From Singulisphaera sp. GP187 (GTDB taxonomy: Bacteria > Planctomycetota > Planctomycetia > Isosphaerales > Isosphaeraceae): a stretch of 64,000 bases of DNA. The position numbers and the translations under genes were made by a program. A model generated the notes under the pieces. The model was given only the letters and a program-made list of their open reading frames with translations, made no database searches and had not been told where the DNA came from. The stretch spans positions 3,945,501 through 4,009,500 of the forward strand of contig NZ_FSRB01000001.1 of the NCBI RefSeq assembly GCF_900129635.1, written 5' to 3'. Below, piece after piece: positions 48,871 through 58,710 of this stretch. Numbering within the stretch: the first letter of the stretch is position 1; each line of letters starts with the position of its first letter.

Positions 48871-51800
48871 TCAGTGGGCATGTCCCGCTGAGTGATAGAG
48901 GTCGCTCTTGGGGTTGGCCCCCGAGGCGATGTAGGCGACGAGGTCGAGGATTTCCTCACGCGTCAACTTGTCGAGTAAACCCTTCGGCATCATCGAAATC
49001 GGCGACTTGGCCCGCTCAGCGATCTCCGAAGGCTTGAGCACGACCGGCGCGGTCTTGGCGAGCGGGTTCTCGATCAGCTTCACCTGGTTCGCGGTTTCCT
49101 CAAGGATCAGGCCAGTGAGGACCTTGCCCGACTCGGTGGCAAAGGTATAGGCCTGGAACTTTTCATTGATCTTGGCCGATGGCTCGAGGATCTCGCGGAG
49201 GATGTCGGCGGCCGTCAGCTTGGGGTCGAGCTTGGTGAGGTCGGGGCCGAACTCCTGGCCGGCTCCGTCCACCTTGTGGCAGGCGATGCAGTTGGCCACC
49301 TGGAAGATCTGCTTGCCGTTGGCAAAGGAACGGCCGGGGGCCAACGGTTCCACGACCGACGCCAGGTCGTCGAACTTCCACTCCTTGCGCGGGCGGTTGG
49401 ACTTGAGCAAGTCGTCCTTGATCGGCAGCGGATTCTTGGCGAGGTACGACTCGGGGTCGGCCAGGTACTCATCCAGGTCGGCGACGACATAGAGCGCACC
49501 GTACATCCGCCTCCAGTGCCCCGGATAGGTGCAGACATACGGATAGACCCCCGGCTGACTCGGAGCGGTGAAGTCGAGCGTCTGCGTCTCTCGAGGCTGG
49601 AGCAGGCGGCTCGCCAGGATCACTCCCTTTGACGAAGGAACATAGCTCCGCGCGAGTGCTCCGGGGTCGGTCGCCGTCGATTCTCCGAGCAGGCCGACTT
49701 CCTCGAGGGTGCCGGGCTGGATCACGACGACGTTGTGCGGCATCATGTCGTTGTTCTCGAAGATAATCTCGACCGGCTTGCCGGCCTTGACGGCGAGGCG
49801 TTCCTTGTCGAAGAGCATCTGCTCGGGCAAGGTCCCCAGCCGGATGACGCGTACGCCGAGCTCGCCGAGTTCCTTGCGGATCCGCTTCGCCTGATCCCGA
49901 GGAAGTTTCGAGGCCAGGGCGTCGGCCAGTTGGAGGGCGTCGAGCGCCGCCGGAGTGGTCCGGTCGGCGGCCGGGATCGTGCGGACGTGGGCGATGAGCC
50001 GGTCGAGCAGAGGCCGAGCTTCCTCCTCGGGCCAGTCGGCGGCCGGGATCCGCTGGAGGGCCTGGATCGCGGCCTGGCGATCGGTCCCTTCACCAACGAA
50101 TCGGGCCAATGTCTTAAAAGTTTGCACTTCTTGACCGCGAACATAGGTAAGTGCGTTCATCGCCGCTCGGCGGATGATCCCCTCGGGACCTCCCCCGTCC
50201 AGGCTGAAGGTCAGCCGCGGGGTCGTGGCCTGCTGCCTCGTTTTCTGGTGGACCACGTTTCCGCGGCCGTCGAGGAGGGTGAGCGTAAAGTTGTTGAGCC
50301 GCTTCCCGAGGTCGCCCTCGGTGCGGTTGTAGATCACGATCGCGTCGATCGGTTGCTCGGAGCCGAGGTCGACCTGCCACCACGGGTTCGCCGTGTTCTC
50401 CTCCGAATGGGTCTGGCCGTTGGAGCCGTAGGCGCCGACCTTGTTGCCGTCGATGGCGCGTTTCGCCTCGCCGCCGTTGGAGGTGTTCTTCTGCGACGCC
50501 TTGCCCGCGAGGGCGATATTGCGGCCGTCGCTCATCACCTCGACCTCGGCCAACGTGAGGGTCCGCTGTCTCCCCGGCAGCTCAATCCGCACATAACGGC
50601 CGTAGGTCCCCTTCGCCTGGGATGCCGGCGATGCAAGTGCCTTGGGCAAGCCGTTCAAGAGCGGCTCGACCTTCGGATACAGGCTCGCTCGCGCGCTCGG
50701 GTCGCGGATCAAGGGCATCGCCCCCAGCAGGTCCCGGAGCGCGGGGACCGACTTCTCGCCAAGGGCCCAGGCCCTGTCGACGTTTCCATCGGCGGCGATC
50801 AGGGCGACGAAACCAAGTTGGCGCGTGACCGGTAAGACCGAACTGGTCGCCATCGTTTCCAGGTCGCCGCGGACGCCGGCCAACTCGGTGGCGGATCGGC
50901 TCGTGAGCAATCGGGCGAGATCGAAGACGACGCTCTCCTCCCGGTCCCCCTTCTGGCCGTCCTGGCTCCGGATGGCATCGATCAGAACGCGAAGCTCCGG
51001 CTTGTTCTCGCGCTTGGCCAGGTCGACAAGCGCCTCACGACGGACCTCGTCGCGGATCCCGCTCCGAAAGAGCAGTTCGAGATCCACCGCACGGTCCCGC
51101 TTCAACTTGAGCAGTTGCTCCGTACCGATGTTCTTGAGTACGAACCGGGCGCCTGCGGCAGTCGTGAAGGCGATCGGCTGCCCCTTGGCGATGGCGTTCC
51201 GCCAGTACGGGTCGAGCGCCTTCATCGTCTCGCGGCTCGTATACTCGAGGTACTCGTCGCTCGGATGCTCGGCCGCGATCAGAGGGATCTCAATCGCCTC
51301 GGGAACCCGGAAGAAGCTGGCCGCGCGGATCGCTTCGAGTCGGACCCGCGGGTACGAGTCGGCCGCCTGCTTCTTGAGGAGCTCGAGCGCCTCGGGCACG
51401 CGGTCACGCCAGTAGCAGAGCACCCGGGTCGCCGCCGCTCGGGCGCGGAAGTCGGGCGAGCTAAGGACGCGTTTGAGAAGGTCGATGTTCACTACGTTAT
51501 GGTATTGATGAACCCAGAGCGCCTCGAGCACGTGGTGCTCGTAGGCGGGGTCGGTCTTGTCGAGTCCGGCCACCCACTTGCTGATCGGAGCGATCACCTC
51601 TTCGGTCGGCCGCGCCCCCAGCTCGGTCTTGACCCGATAGCGGACGCGGTCCTCGGGTTCCTTGAGCAGGTCGAGCAGCTTCTCGACGGGCTCGCCGGCG
51701 ATCTTGGGCGACTTCAAGAGCGGACGGCCCTCAGCGCTGATCCGATAGACGCGGCCGTGCAGCCGGTCCCGGCTCGGGTCGCGCAAGTTATGCTGCATGT

Positions 51801-53868
51801 GACCGATGATCGGGTTCTGCCAGTCGAGAAAGTAGATCGCTCCGTCAGGCCCGACCTCGACGTCCGACGGGCGGAAATTCACGTCCGACGACGAGAGGAT
51901 CGGCTCGAGCTCGGTGCCGGAGAGGCTGGCGTCGTTGTCCTCGATCTTGTACTGGAGGATCCCCTGAAACCCGATGACGTTGGGAACGAGCAGGTTCCCT
52001 TGCATCGACTCGGGGAAGTGCCGGCTCGAGAGGGTTTCGAGGCCCGGGCACGGCCGGGTGCGCTGCTTGTAGACGGTGGGGGCGGGACCATGCTTCTCGG
52101 GAAAGTCGAGGTGGCCGGAGAAGAGGGTGCCGTGGTACGGCACAGCGCCGGTGCCGTCGGTCACGATGTCTTGACCCCAGTGATCGAAGACGTGACCGTG
52201 GGGGTTGGCAAAGGAGTAGCTGACGTAGACGTCGAATTTCTGGGTGCGCGGCTCGTAGCGGAAGACCCCCGCATTGATACAGCGCTCGGAAGGAGCGTAG
52301 GGGGTTTCGACCTGGGTATGGTGGAACGTCCCCTCCTGGAAGTAGAGCGCACCGCCTGGGTCGAGCAGGAAGCTGTTGGATGTGTGGTGCGTGTCGGCCG
52401 AGTCGAGCCCGCTGAGGACGCGCTGGCGAACATCGGCCTTGTCGTCGCCGTCGGTATCCTTGAGGAAGACGAGATCGGGCGCCTGCGCGACCAGGACACC
52501 GCCGTTGGCGAACTCGAATCCGGTCGGGCAGTGCAAGTGATCGGCAAACGTTTTGACGGTATCGGCCTTGCCGTCGCCGTCGGTGTCTTCAAAGATCAAG
52601 AGTTTATCATTCATCTCCTCCTTGGGCTTCCAGTGCGGATAGGTCGGCCAGACCGCGACCCAGAGGCGGCCCTTGGGGTCGAACGACATCTGCACCGGCT
52701 TGGCCAGCAGGGGGAACTCTTTCTCGGAGGCGAACAGGTTGACCTTCAGCCCCTTGGCGACGGTCATCGTGCGGATCTCTTCCTCGCCATCCAGAAAGAT
52801 GTGTTCGCCGTTGGGGCCCTTGCCCGGCTTGTTCGTGATCACGGGGACGAACGGAGGCGTGTTGCTATCGTCGACGTTCAGGTCGCCCCCCTTGGCGACC
52901 GCCCAGATCCGCTGGTCGCGGTTGGCGGTCATCACGTCGAGGACTTCCATCTCGCGCTGGGCGACCACCCGGTTGGTCTGGCCGTCGGTGAACTTCAAGT
53001 CGGCGCGGCCGCCGAAGATCGAGTAGCCATCGACCGTGCGGTAGCGGTTGAACCAAATGAACGCCTTGTCCATGACCGCCTTGCGGAGCCGCTCCAGCTC
53101 GGCCGGATCGCGCTTCGGCGCGGAAGCGTCGGCGAAAAGGGCCTCGTCGATCACCCGGGCAAGCTGCCGGTTGCCATGCTCATTGAGGTGGACCCCATTG
53201 ATCGTCAATGGCTGGGATGCCTTCGCATAAATCTCGCGGGTGGGCGTGAACAGGTCGACGAACATCACGCCATTGGCCTTGGCGACCTCGCGCATCGCGG
53301 CGGTGTACAGTTCCAGTCGCGCATTATTCTCAGCGCCGTCGGGAAGGTTCGCCTGGTGCAAGTTCTCATGGGCAATGGGCGAGAAGAGGACGAGCCGAGG
53401 CGCCGCTTTGCCGTTGTATTTTTGATCAAGCGAGTGCTTGATGAATTGAGTTAGCTCTTCCTTATACTTGTCGAGCCCCTCCCGCCCGGCGAACGACTCG
53501 TTGTAGCCGAAGAAGGCGAAGAGGACGTCGGTCTTGGTGAAGCTCAGCCAGTGGTCGGGCGTGCCGAAATCCTTCGAGCGAATCCGCCGGGCGAGGTCGA
53601 CCTCGTCACCCGAGAAGCCGAGGTTGCGGACGACCAGGTCACGGTCCGGGAACCGGCTGTAGAGAGAGGTCTCGAGCCAGCCGTCGTGCTGCATCCGGTC
53701 CGCGAGCGTATTGCCGATCAGGCTGACATGATCCCCGGGCCGGATCTCGAGCGGCCCGGCCGCCTGCACGGACGCACCCTGAAGCAGAGTGATCCCGGAG
53801 AGGATCACCGCGAGCCACGGGAACGGAAGTCGGGGGCGTGGTGGTGGAATCTCGAGGAATCGGGCCAT
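48871..53868 (-). CDS. Giant PVC-type cytochrome: SGNH + dehydrogenase propeller + HEAT + discoidin + cupredoxin + cytochrome c
   Basis: 1665 residues with an N-terminal signal anchor (FPWLAVILSGITLLQGASVQ). Order: SGNH-like hydrolase domain (about 45-250; SLIGNTLADRM, GYNESF, GVHLNEHGN); membrane-bound-dehydrogenase-type NHL propeller (about 370-700; DTDGDGKADTVKTFADHLHC, GPDGAIYFLDWQNPIIGHM); HEAT repeats (about 720-950); F5/8-discoidin domain (about 1089-1214; WWQVDLGSEQPIDAIVIYNR); helical repeats. An azurin-like type-1 copper domain follows, with ligands H1378, C1446, H1451, M1455, then cytochrome c CIACHKVDG (1527-1531). Large PVC-type cytochromes are known, but this layout suggests electrons pass from a dehydrogenase via copper to heme on one chain (inference). 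Confidence 0.92.
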   Translation of the reverse strand: MARFLEIPPPRPRLPFPWLAVILSGITLLQGASVQAAGPLEIRPGDHVSLIGNTLADRMQHDGWLETSLYSRFPDRDLVVRNLGFSGDEVDLARRIRSKDFGTPDHWLSFTKTDVLFAFFGYNESFAGREGLDKYKEELTQFIKHSLDQKYNGKAAPRLVLFSPIAHENLHQANLPDGAENNARLELYTAAMREVAKANGVMFVDLFTPTREIYAKASQPLTINGVHLNEHGNRQLARVIDEALFADASAPKRDPAELERLRKAVMDKAFIWFNRYRTVDGYSIFGGRADLKFTDGQTNRVVAQREMEVLDVMTANRDQRIWAVAKGGDLNVDDSNTPPFVPVITNKPGKGPNGEHIFLDGEEEIRTMTVAKGLKVNLFASEKEFPLLAKPVQMSFDPKGRLWVAVWPTYPHWKPKEEMNDKLLIFEDTDGDGKADTVKTFADHLHCPTGFEFANGGVLVAQAPDLVFLKDTDGDDKADVRQRVLSGLDSADTHHTSNSFLLDPGGALYFQEGTFHHTQVETPYAPSERCINAGVFRYEPRTQKFDVYVSYSFANPHGHVFDHWGQDIVTDGTGAVPYHGTLFSGHLDFPEKHGPAPTVYKQRTRPCPGLETLSSRHFPESMQGNLLVPNVIGFQGILQYKIEDNDASLSGTELEPILSSSDVNFRPSDVEVGPDGAIYFLDWQNPIIGHMQHNLRDPSRDRLHGRVYRISAEGRPLLKSPKIAGEPVEKLLDLLKEPEDRVRYRVKTELGARPTEEVIAPISKWVAGLDKTDPAYEHHVLEALWVHQYHNVVNIDLLKRVLSSPDFRARAAATRVLCYWRDRVPEALELLKKQAADSYPRVRLEAIRAASFFRVPEAIEIPLIAAEHPSDEYLEYTSRETMKALDPYWRNAIAKGQPIAFTTAAGARFVLKNIGTEQLLKLKRDRAVDLELLFRSGIRDEVRREALVDLAKRENKPELRVLIDAIRSQDGQKGDREESVVFDLARLLTSRSATELAGVRGDLETMATSSVLPVTRQLGFVALIAADGNVDRAWALGEKSVPALRDLLGAMPLIRDPSARASLYPKVEPLLNGLPKALASPASQAKGTYGRYVRIELPGRQRTLTLAEVEVMSDGRNIALAGKASQKNTSNGGEAKRAIDGNKVGAYGSNGQTHSEENTANPWWQVDLGSEQPIDAIVIYNRTEGDLGKRLNNFTLTLLDGRGNVVHQKTRQQATTPRLTFSLDGGGPEGIIRRAAMNALTYVRGQEVQTFKTLARFVGEGTDRQAAIQALQRIPAADWPEEEARPLLDRLIAHVRTIPAADRTTPAALDALQLADALASKLPRDQAKRIRKELGELGVRVIRLGTLPEQMLFDKERLAVKAGKPVEIIFENNDMMPHNVVVIQPGTLEEVGLLGESTATDPGALARSYVPSSKGVILASRLLQPRETQTLDFTAPSQPGVYPYVCTYPGHWRRMYGALYVVADLDEYLADPESYLAKNPLPIKDDLLKSNRPRKEWKFDDLASVVEPLAPGRSFANGKQIFQVANCIACHKVDGAGQEFGPDLTKLDPKLTAADILREILEPSAKINEKFQAYTFATESGKVLTGLILEETANQVKLIENPLAKTAPVVLKPSEIAERAKSPISMMPKGLLDKLTREEILDLVAYIASGANPKSDLYHSAGHAH

Positions 53869-54236
53869 GGTGATCGGTCTCGGGGTTCGTTATCGGTCGA
53901 TCGGTACCAAATGTGGATCGGTTGACAAGTCAGGCAGGTCGGGAGTGGAACGCGCACGAGTTCCACGGCCCTCCGTTGGATTACACTCGACGACGCCCAG
54001 GTCGGCAAGAACCTTGCCAGTTGAAGCGTCGGGCAAGGACAAATCGGAATGCCTCGGCGCGTGGGGAAACGCCCCCCTCATCGCGGGCGCAACCGTTCGC
54101 TATAATGGCGGCCGTCCCCCCTTGACGAAGACCGACTCTGGAGATTCGCGACGTGCCCGCGATTCTCTTTTGCCGACGCTCCCCCATCCGGACGAGCCGA
54201 CGCCACGGCTCGCCCCATCACCTGGAGGTTTGGTCG
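53869..54236. promoter_or_regulatory. Divergent promoter region, 368 bp
   Basis: It separates the giant cytochrome and the second oxidoreductase, which diverge. A perfect TATAAT is at 54101-54106 on the plus strand; the -35 region is not consensus. TGGAGG at 54222-54227 is the ribosome site of the downstream gene. Confidence 0.35.
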
Positions 54237-55568
54237 ATGAGCCGACAGACGAGACGCGACTTTTTACGAGCCTCAGCCGCCGCGAGCACCGGTGGGATCC
54301 TCCTGCCGTTCGCGGATTCCAGGGGGCGCACCATGGCCGACGAAACCAAGGCGCCGAATGAGCGGCCCCGAGTCGGCTGCATCGGGCTCGGCGGGATGGG
54401 GCGAGGTGACGCCAAGGCGGTGAAGCGCTACGGCGATATCCTGGCGGTCTGCGACGTCGACCGCGATCATGCCGAGTCCGCGAAGAATGACAAGAACATC
54501 GGCAACGGCAAGGCCGACACCTATGAGGACTACCGCAAGCTGCTCGACCGCAACGATATCGACGTCGTCACCATCAGCACGCCCGACCACTGGCACACGC
54601 GAATCGCCATCGCCGCCCTCCGCGCGGGCAAGGATGTTTACTGCCAGAAGCCACTCACTTTGACCATCGACGAAGGCAAACAACTCCGCAAGGTGGTCGA
54701 GGAGACGAAGCGAATCCTCCAGGTCGGCACCCAGCAGCGGAGCGAAGATAAGAACATGTTCTTGACCGCCGTCGCCATGGTCCGCGACGGCCGGATCGGC
54801 AAGGTCAAGCGCGTGACCTGCGCCATCGGCGCCACGCCCGACGAAGGCAAGACGTTCCGCAAGACCGAACCGCCCGCGGCGCTCAACTGGGAGATGTGGC
54901 TCGGCCAAGCGCCCAAGGTCGACTATATCGCCGAGCGTTGCCACAACAATTTCCGCTGGTGGTACGAGTATTCCGGAGGCAAGATGACCGACTGGGGCGC
55001 CCACCACGTCGACATTGCCCAATGGGCGATCGGCATGGATCAATCCGGCCCCAAGACGGTCGAAGTGCTCTCGGTCGAGCACCCGGTCCCCTTCAAAAAC
55101 GGGATGCCGACCGTGGACGACCGATATAACACGGCCACCGCCTTCCTCGTCCGCTGCCTCTTCCCCAACGATGTTGAGCTCCTGATCCGTCACGACACGG
55201 AGAACGGCGTCACGTTCGAGGGGGAAAAAGGAACCTTCTTCGTCAGTCGGAGCAAGCTGGAGGGAGAGCCCGTCGACGAACTGGCCAAGAACCCGATCCC
55301 CGAGTCGGCCTTGATCGCGCTTCGCAAGGGCAAGCGACTCGACAGCCACATGGGCAACTTCATCGAGTGCGTCCGCGACCGAGCCACGCCGGTCTCCGAC
55401 GTCGCTTCCCATCACCGGATGCTCACCACTTGCCACCTCGCCAACATCGCGCTCCGGCTCGGGCGAACGCTCACCTGGGACCCGGTCAGCGAACAAATCG
55501 TCGGCGACCCCGAAGCCAACAAGTGGCAGAGTCGCGAACAGCGTAAAGGGTACGAGATCAACGCCTGA
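54237..55568 (+). CDS. TAT-exported Gfo/Idh/MocA-family oxidoreductase
   Basis: 443 residues from ATG 54237, with TGGAGG nine bases upstream. Twin-arginine start SRQTRRDFLRASAAASTGG. NAD(P) fold VGCIGLGGMGRGD, AVCDVD, the STPDHWHT loop and DVYCQKPLTLTID. The C-terminal domain has FRWWYEYSGGKMTDWGAHHV, a very common planctomycete signature. A paralogue of the 37561 gene, but from a different subgroup (WHT versus SHA loop). Probably periplasmic sugar oxidation, linking to DUF1080 hydrolases nearby at 56048. Confidence 0.93.
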   Translation: MSRQTRRDFLRASAAASTGGILLPFADSRGRTMADETKAPNERPRVGCIGLGGMGRGDAKAVKRYGDILAVCDVDRDHAESAKNDKNIGNGKADTYEDYRKLLDRNDIDVVTISTPDHWHTRIAIAALRAGKDVYCQKPLTLTIDEGKQLRKVVEETKRILQVGTQQRSEDKNMFLTAVAMVRDGRIGKVKRVTCAIGATPDEGKTFRKTEPPAALNWEMWLGQAPKVDYIAERCHNNFRWWYEYSGGKMTDWGAHHVDIAQWAIGMDQSGPKTVEVLSVEHPVPFKNGMPTVDDRYNTATAFLVRCLFPNDVELLIRHDTENGVTFEGEKGTFFVSRSKLEGEPVDELAKNPIPESALIALRKGKRLDSHMGNFIECVRDRATPVSDVASHHRMLTTCHLANIALRLGRTLTWDPVSEQIVGDPEANKWQSREQRKGYEINA

Positions 55569-55600
55569 GCGTGCGACTCAAGATTGCATTCCTTAAAAAC

Positions 55601-55693
55601 AACGACCCGATCCAGGGTTAGGAAGCCTCTCGCTCCTCGTTCCCACGGGGGACCGTGGGAACGAGTAGGATTCCTCGCTCTCTGGCGGGCCGG
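55601..55693. repeat. Hairpin repeat copy 3
   Basis: AACGACCCG...GGTTAGGAAGCC...CTCGTTCCCACG/CGTGGGAACGAG...TTCCTCGC...GGCGGGCCGGT: the uninterrupted version of the element split at 13121-14541. Two outer bases no longer pair. The rest of the 55569-56047 gap is unremarkable. Confidence 0.85.
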
Positions 55694-56047
55694 TGCTTAA
55701 AAAGGGACCGCGTGCCCGCGCGATTGTCTTGTCCCTCCCCCCCCTGGGACCGCCACGGCAACCGGGTTCGGGGCAAAAACACCGGCAATCTCAAACTTCC
55801 TGACCTCGCTACCTTCGCGAGATTCCCTTTCGCGAACCGCTACGCTATGATCCGTTGCTTCGTGGGTCCCGCGCTCCGAAGGACAAAATCAGGAGCGCGT
55901 GACTCCGACGCTCTCCTCGTCTCGATCCGAGCATACCTTCACAGCAACGAAGCATGCCTGGAGCCCCCCGCGAAGTCGAAGAGGGATTGGGGCGTCTGAT
56001 CCGTCTGATAGAGGGGTTGGAATCCGGCCGAACGGGAGATCGAGACC

Positions 56048-56752
56048 ATGTTCCGCGTTCGTTGGGTCGTGACGGCGTCGTTGCTCGTCTTACTCGGGGC
56101 CCCGGCGGCCTTATTGGCCGAGGAGTTCCAGGATCTGTTCAACGGCAAGAATCTGGATGGGTGGGTGGCCGAGGGAGTCAAGGACTTCGACAAGGACGGC
56201 GAAAGCCGGCCGGTCTGGAGTGTCCAAAATGGGGAGATCGTTTGCACCGGGAAGGGATTCGGCTTCCTGCGGTACGACCGCGAGGAGTTTGCGGATTTCG
56301 TCCTCCAGGTCGAGTTCCGGATGGCCCCCAAGTGCAACAGTGGTCTGGGAATCCGCACGCGGGTCTTCGATCCCAAGAGCTCGAAGGCCACTCGGCCGTC
56401 GATCTATAGCTATGAGATCCAGTTGACCGACGACGCGGGCCTGCCGGCGTCGAAGCATAGCAGTGGATCGCTCTATCGCTATGTCGCTCCCAAGGTCAGC
56501 GCCATGAAGCCGGCCTCGGAGTGGAATCGGATCGTCGTGGAATGCGTCGGCTCCCAGATCAAGGCCACACTCAACGGCCAGGAGATCATCGACGTCGATC
56601 AAAGCACCCTCGAAGCGCTCAAGCAGAAGCCGCTCAAGGGGTACGTCTGCCTCCAGAACCACGGCGGAACGATCGAGTTCCGCAACGTTCGGATCCGCGC
56701 GATCAAGGGGTCGGACGACCACCAACAAGGCAAGCTCTCGACCCTTCGTTGA
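56048..56752 (+). CDS. Secreted single-domain DUF1080 protein
   Basis: 234 residues. Signal peptide FRVRWVVTASLLVLLGAPAA, cleaved near LLAEE. One DUF1080/3-keto-disaccharide hydrolase domain: FQDLFNGKNLDGWVAEG, RYDREEFADFVLQVEFRMA, GLGIRTRVF, YEIQLTDD, KGYVCLQNHGGTIEFRNVRI. Half the length of the 2364 gene because it has one repeat. It follows a Gfo/Idh/MocA gene on the same strand, a common functional pairing (oxidise, then cleave 3-keto glycosides). Confidence 0.9.
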   Translation: MFRVRWVVTASLLVLLGAPAALLAEEFQDLFNGKNLDGWVAEGVKDFDKDGESRPVWSVQNGEIVCTGKGFGFLRYDREEFADFVLQVEFRMAPKCNSGLGIRTRVFDPKSSKATRPSIYSYEIQLTDDAGLPASKHSSGSLYRYVAPKVSAMKPASEWNRIVVECVGSQIKATLNGQEIIDVDQSTLEALKQKPLKGYVCLQNHGGTIEFRNVRIRAIKGSDDHQQGKLSTLR

Positions 56753-56822
56753 CCCCATGTACAGGTGTTTGATGTCGCTGGCTTGCTCGCCCGATCACGA
56801 CGCTTCCGCTCGAAACTTCTCC

Positions 56823-57713
56823 ATGAATACGGACCGAATCCACACCCAGCGCATTCAGACCCTTTCCTACTGGACGCGGCCGGTCACGATCGAGCCGCTG
56901 CCGGGGGGCATCACCAACCACAACTACCTGGTCAGCGACGCCGGGCAGTTGTACGTGGCGCGACTCTGCGTGGACAAGACGTTGCTCGGAATCGACCGCC
57001 GCAACGAGGTGGTCTGCCACAAGGCGGCGCACGCCTGCGGGATCGCCCCCGAACTCGTCCACCAGGAAGACGGTGTGCTCGTCACCCAGCATGTCGCGGG
57101 CCGGACCCTCGCGCCCGAGGATGTGCGCGACCTCGCGTTCATCCCCCGGCTGGTCGCCGCCTTGCAGACGCTGCACGAATCCTGGGATGAGCTCACCGGG
57201 GAGATTCTCTACTTCTCCCCGTTCCAGACGGCTCGGACCTACGCGAAGACGGCTGGTTCGCTGAACGCGCGGTTGCCGAGCGATATCGACCACTTGCTCG
57301 AAGACGCGGGCCACCTTTCCCGGCAACTCGGCCTGTTCGTACCGGTGCTCTGCCATAACGACCTGCTGGCCGGCAATCTCATCGACGACGACGAGCGGAT
57401 CTGGCTGGTCGACTGGGAATACGCCGGGATCGGCCATCCCTTGTTCGACCTGGCGGGCGTCTGCGCCAACAACGCCTTCTCCGAATCCCAGGAACTCGCG
57501 TTGCTCGAGGCGTACCGCGGCTCGATCCACGCGTCGGACCTGCGCGACCTCCGGATCCTCAAAACCATGTCGTCCCTGCGCGAGGCGCTCTGGGCCGTGA
57601 TCCAGACGGTGGCGTCCGACATTGATTTCGACTATGTGCGCTACGCCAACGAGAATTTCGAGGCGTACCGCGAAGCCAGGAGACAGCTCAAGAGCCCCGC
57701 GATCGCCCCTTGA
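56823..57713 (+). CDS. Choline/ethanolamine kinase-like phosphotransferase
   Basis: 296 residues from ATG 56823; the frame runs from 56757 but begins with non-conserved residues. APH/choline-kinase fold: glycine-rich start LPGGITNHNYLV, catalytic loop LCHNDLLAGNLI (HNDxxxxN), metal DWEYAG, then HPLFDLAGVCAN. It phosphorylates a small amino-alcohol, probably choline or ethanolamine, because the next gene (57901) is a phosphoethanolamine methyltransferase-like enzyme. LicA-type choline kinases of bacteria share these motifs. Cytoplasmic. Confidence 0.85.
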   Translation: MNTDRIHTQRIQTLSYWTRPVTIEPLPGGITNHNYLVSDAGQLYVARLCVDKTLLGIDRRNEVVCHKAAHACGIAPELVHQEDGVLVTQHVAGRTLAPEDVRDLAFIPRLVAALQTLHESWDELTGEILYFSPFQTARTYAKTAGSLNARLPSDIDHLLEDAGHLSRQLGLFVPVLCHNDLLAGNLIDDDERIWLVDWEYAGIGHPLFDLAGVCANNAFSESQELALLEAYRGSIHASDLRDLRILKTMSSLREALWAVIQTVASDIDFDYVRYANENFEAYREARRQLKSPAIAP

Positions 57714-57900
57714 GAATCGAGGGGAGGCGGTTCATCCCAGGAACAAGGGCTTGGAGAAACCGCCATCTCCTAACTACAATCTTTCTTTCGCGCCCCCGGA
57801 CGGGGGCCTCCTCGTTCTTAAAGAGGATTGGCCGGCAGGGGTCGGCAACAGGACGATCCCGTCCCTGCCAGAACGGTCATCCTCGAATCGAAGGCACGCC

Positions 57901-58710
57901 ATGACGCCCGAGCAGACCACGGATTCCTCGTCCCAGATCTACGACAACAACGGTCAATACACCCGTAAAGGGATCTTGCGATACGAAAGGATCTTCGGCG
58001 AAGGCTACATCAGCACCGGAGGTCACGAGACCACCCTCTACCTGTGCTCCAAGCTCGAAGGCCGGCTGCTCCCCGGAGCGCGGGTGCTCGACGTCGGTTG
58101 CGGCATCGGTGGCGCGATGTTCTACCTGGCCAAGGATCACGGCTCGAAGGTCACGGGCATTGACCTCGCGCCCATGATGATCACGATCGCCCAGGAACGG
58201 GCCGCCGAACTCAAAGACGGCACCAACGCCACGTTCCTCCTCGGCGACATCATGGAGATCCCGGCCAACGAGACGTTCGACATCGTCTGGAGCCGCGACG
58301 CCCTGATGCACGTCGCCGACAAGACCGGCCTCTTCTCCCGGCTGTACGACCTGCTCGCGCCGGGCGGCAAGCTCGTGATCACCGACTACGCCAAGGGAAT
58401 CGGGGCGGGCTCGCCCGAATTCCAGGCCTATGTCGCCTCGACCGGCTACAACCTGCTCGACCCGGCAAGCTACGGCAAGCTCCTCGAAGCGGCCGGGTTC
58501 GTCGACGTGGTCGTCGAAGACGCGACCGACAAGTTCCTCGACATCATGAAGCGCGAGTCCGACCGGCTCGCCGCCAACCCCGAGGCGTTCGTCAAGGAGT
58601 TCAGCGAACAAGACCTGAACTACCTGCGTGATCGCTGGGCCATGAAGGACGGCTTCTGCAAAGCGGGCGACATGAAGTGGGGCATCTTCCAGGCCACCAA
58701 GAGCCGCTAA
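57901..58710 (+). CDS. Phosphoethanolamine N-methyltransferase-like SAM methyltransferase
   Basis: 269 residues from ATG 57901. It closely resembles plasmodial and plant-type PMTs by eye: YERIFGEGYISTGGHETT at the start, SAM motif I VLDVGCGIGGAMFYLAKDHG, GIDLAPMM, SRDALMHV (where the catalytic-type residues lie), and the end WGIFQATK. PMTs convert phosphoethanolamine in three methylations to phosphocholine. The upstream kinase-like gene would supply the phosphobase. This suggests choline-lipid synthesis by a eukaryote-like route rather than phospholipid methylation (inference). The upstream frame from 57622 overlaps the kinase and is not used. Confidence 0.88.
   Translation: MTPEQTTDSSSQIYDNNGQYTRKGILRYERIFGEGYISTGGHETTLYLCSKLEGRLLPGARVLDVGCGIGGAMFYLAKDHGSKVTGIDLAPMMITIAQERAAELKDGTNATFLLGDIMEIPANETFDIVWSRDALMHVADKTGLFSRLYDLLAPGGKLVITDYAKGIGAGSPEFQAYVASTGYNLLDPASYGKLLEAAGFVDVVVEDATDKFLDIMKRESDRLAANPEAFVKEFSEQDLNYLRDRWAMKDGFCKAGDMKWGIFQATKSR

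Noticed and set aside
51115..53454. 779-codon plus-strand ORF opposite the giant cytochrome
   Set aside because: Antisense shadow of a gene with multiple verified motifs.
54273..55496. 407-codon minus-strand ORF opposite the oxidoreductase
   Set aside because: Antisense shadow; no motif.
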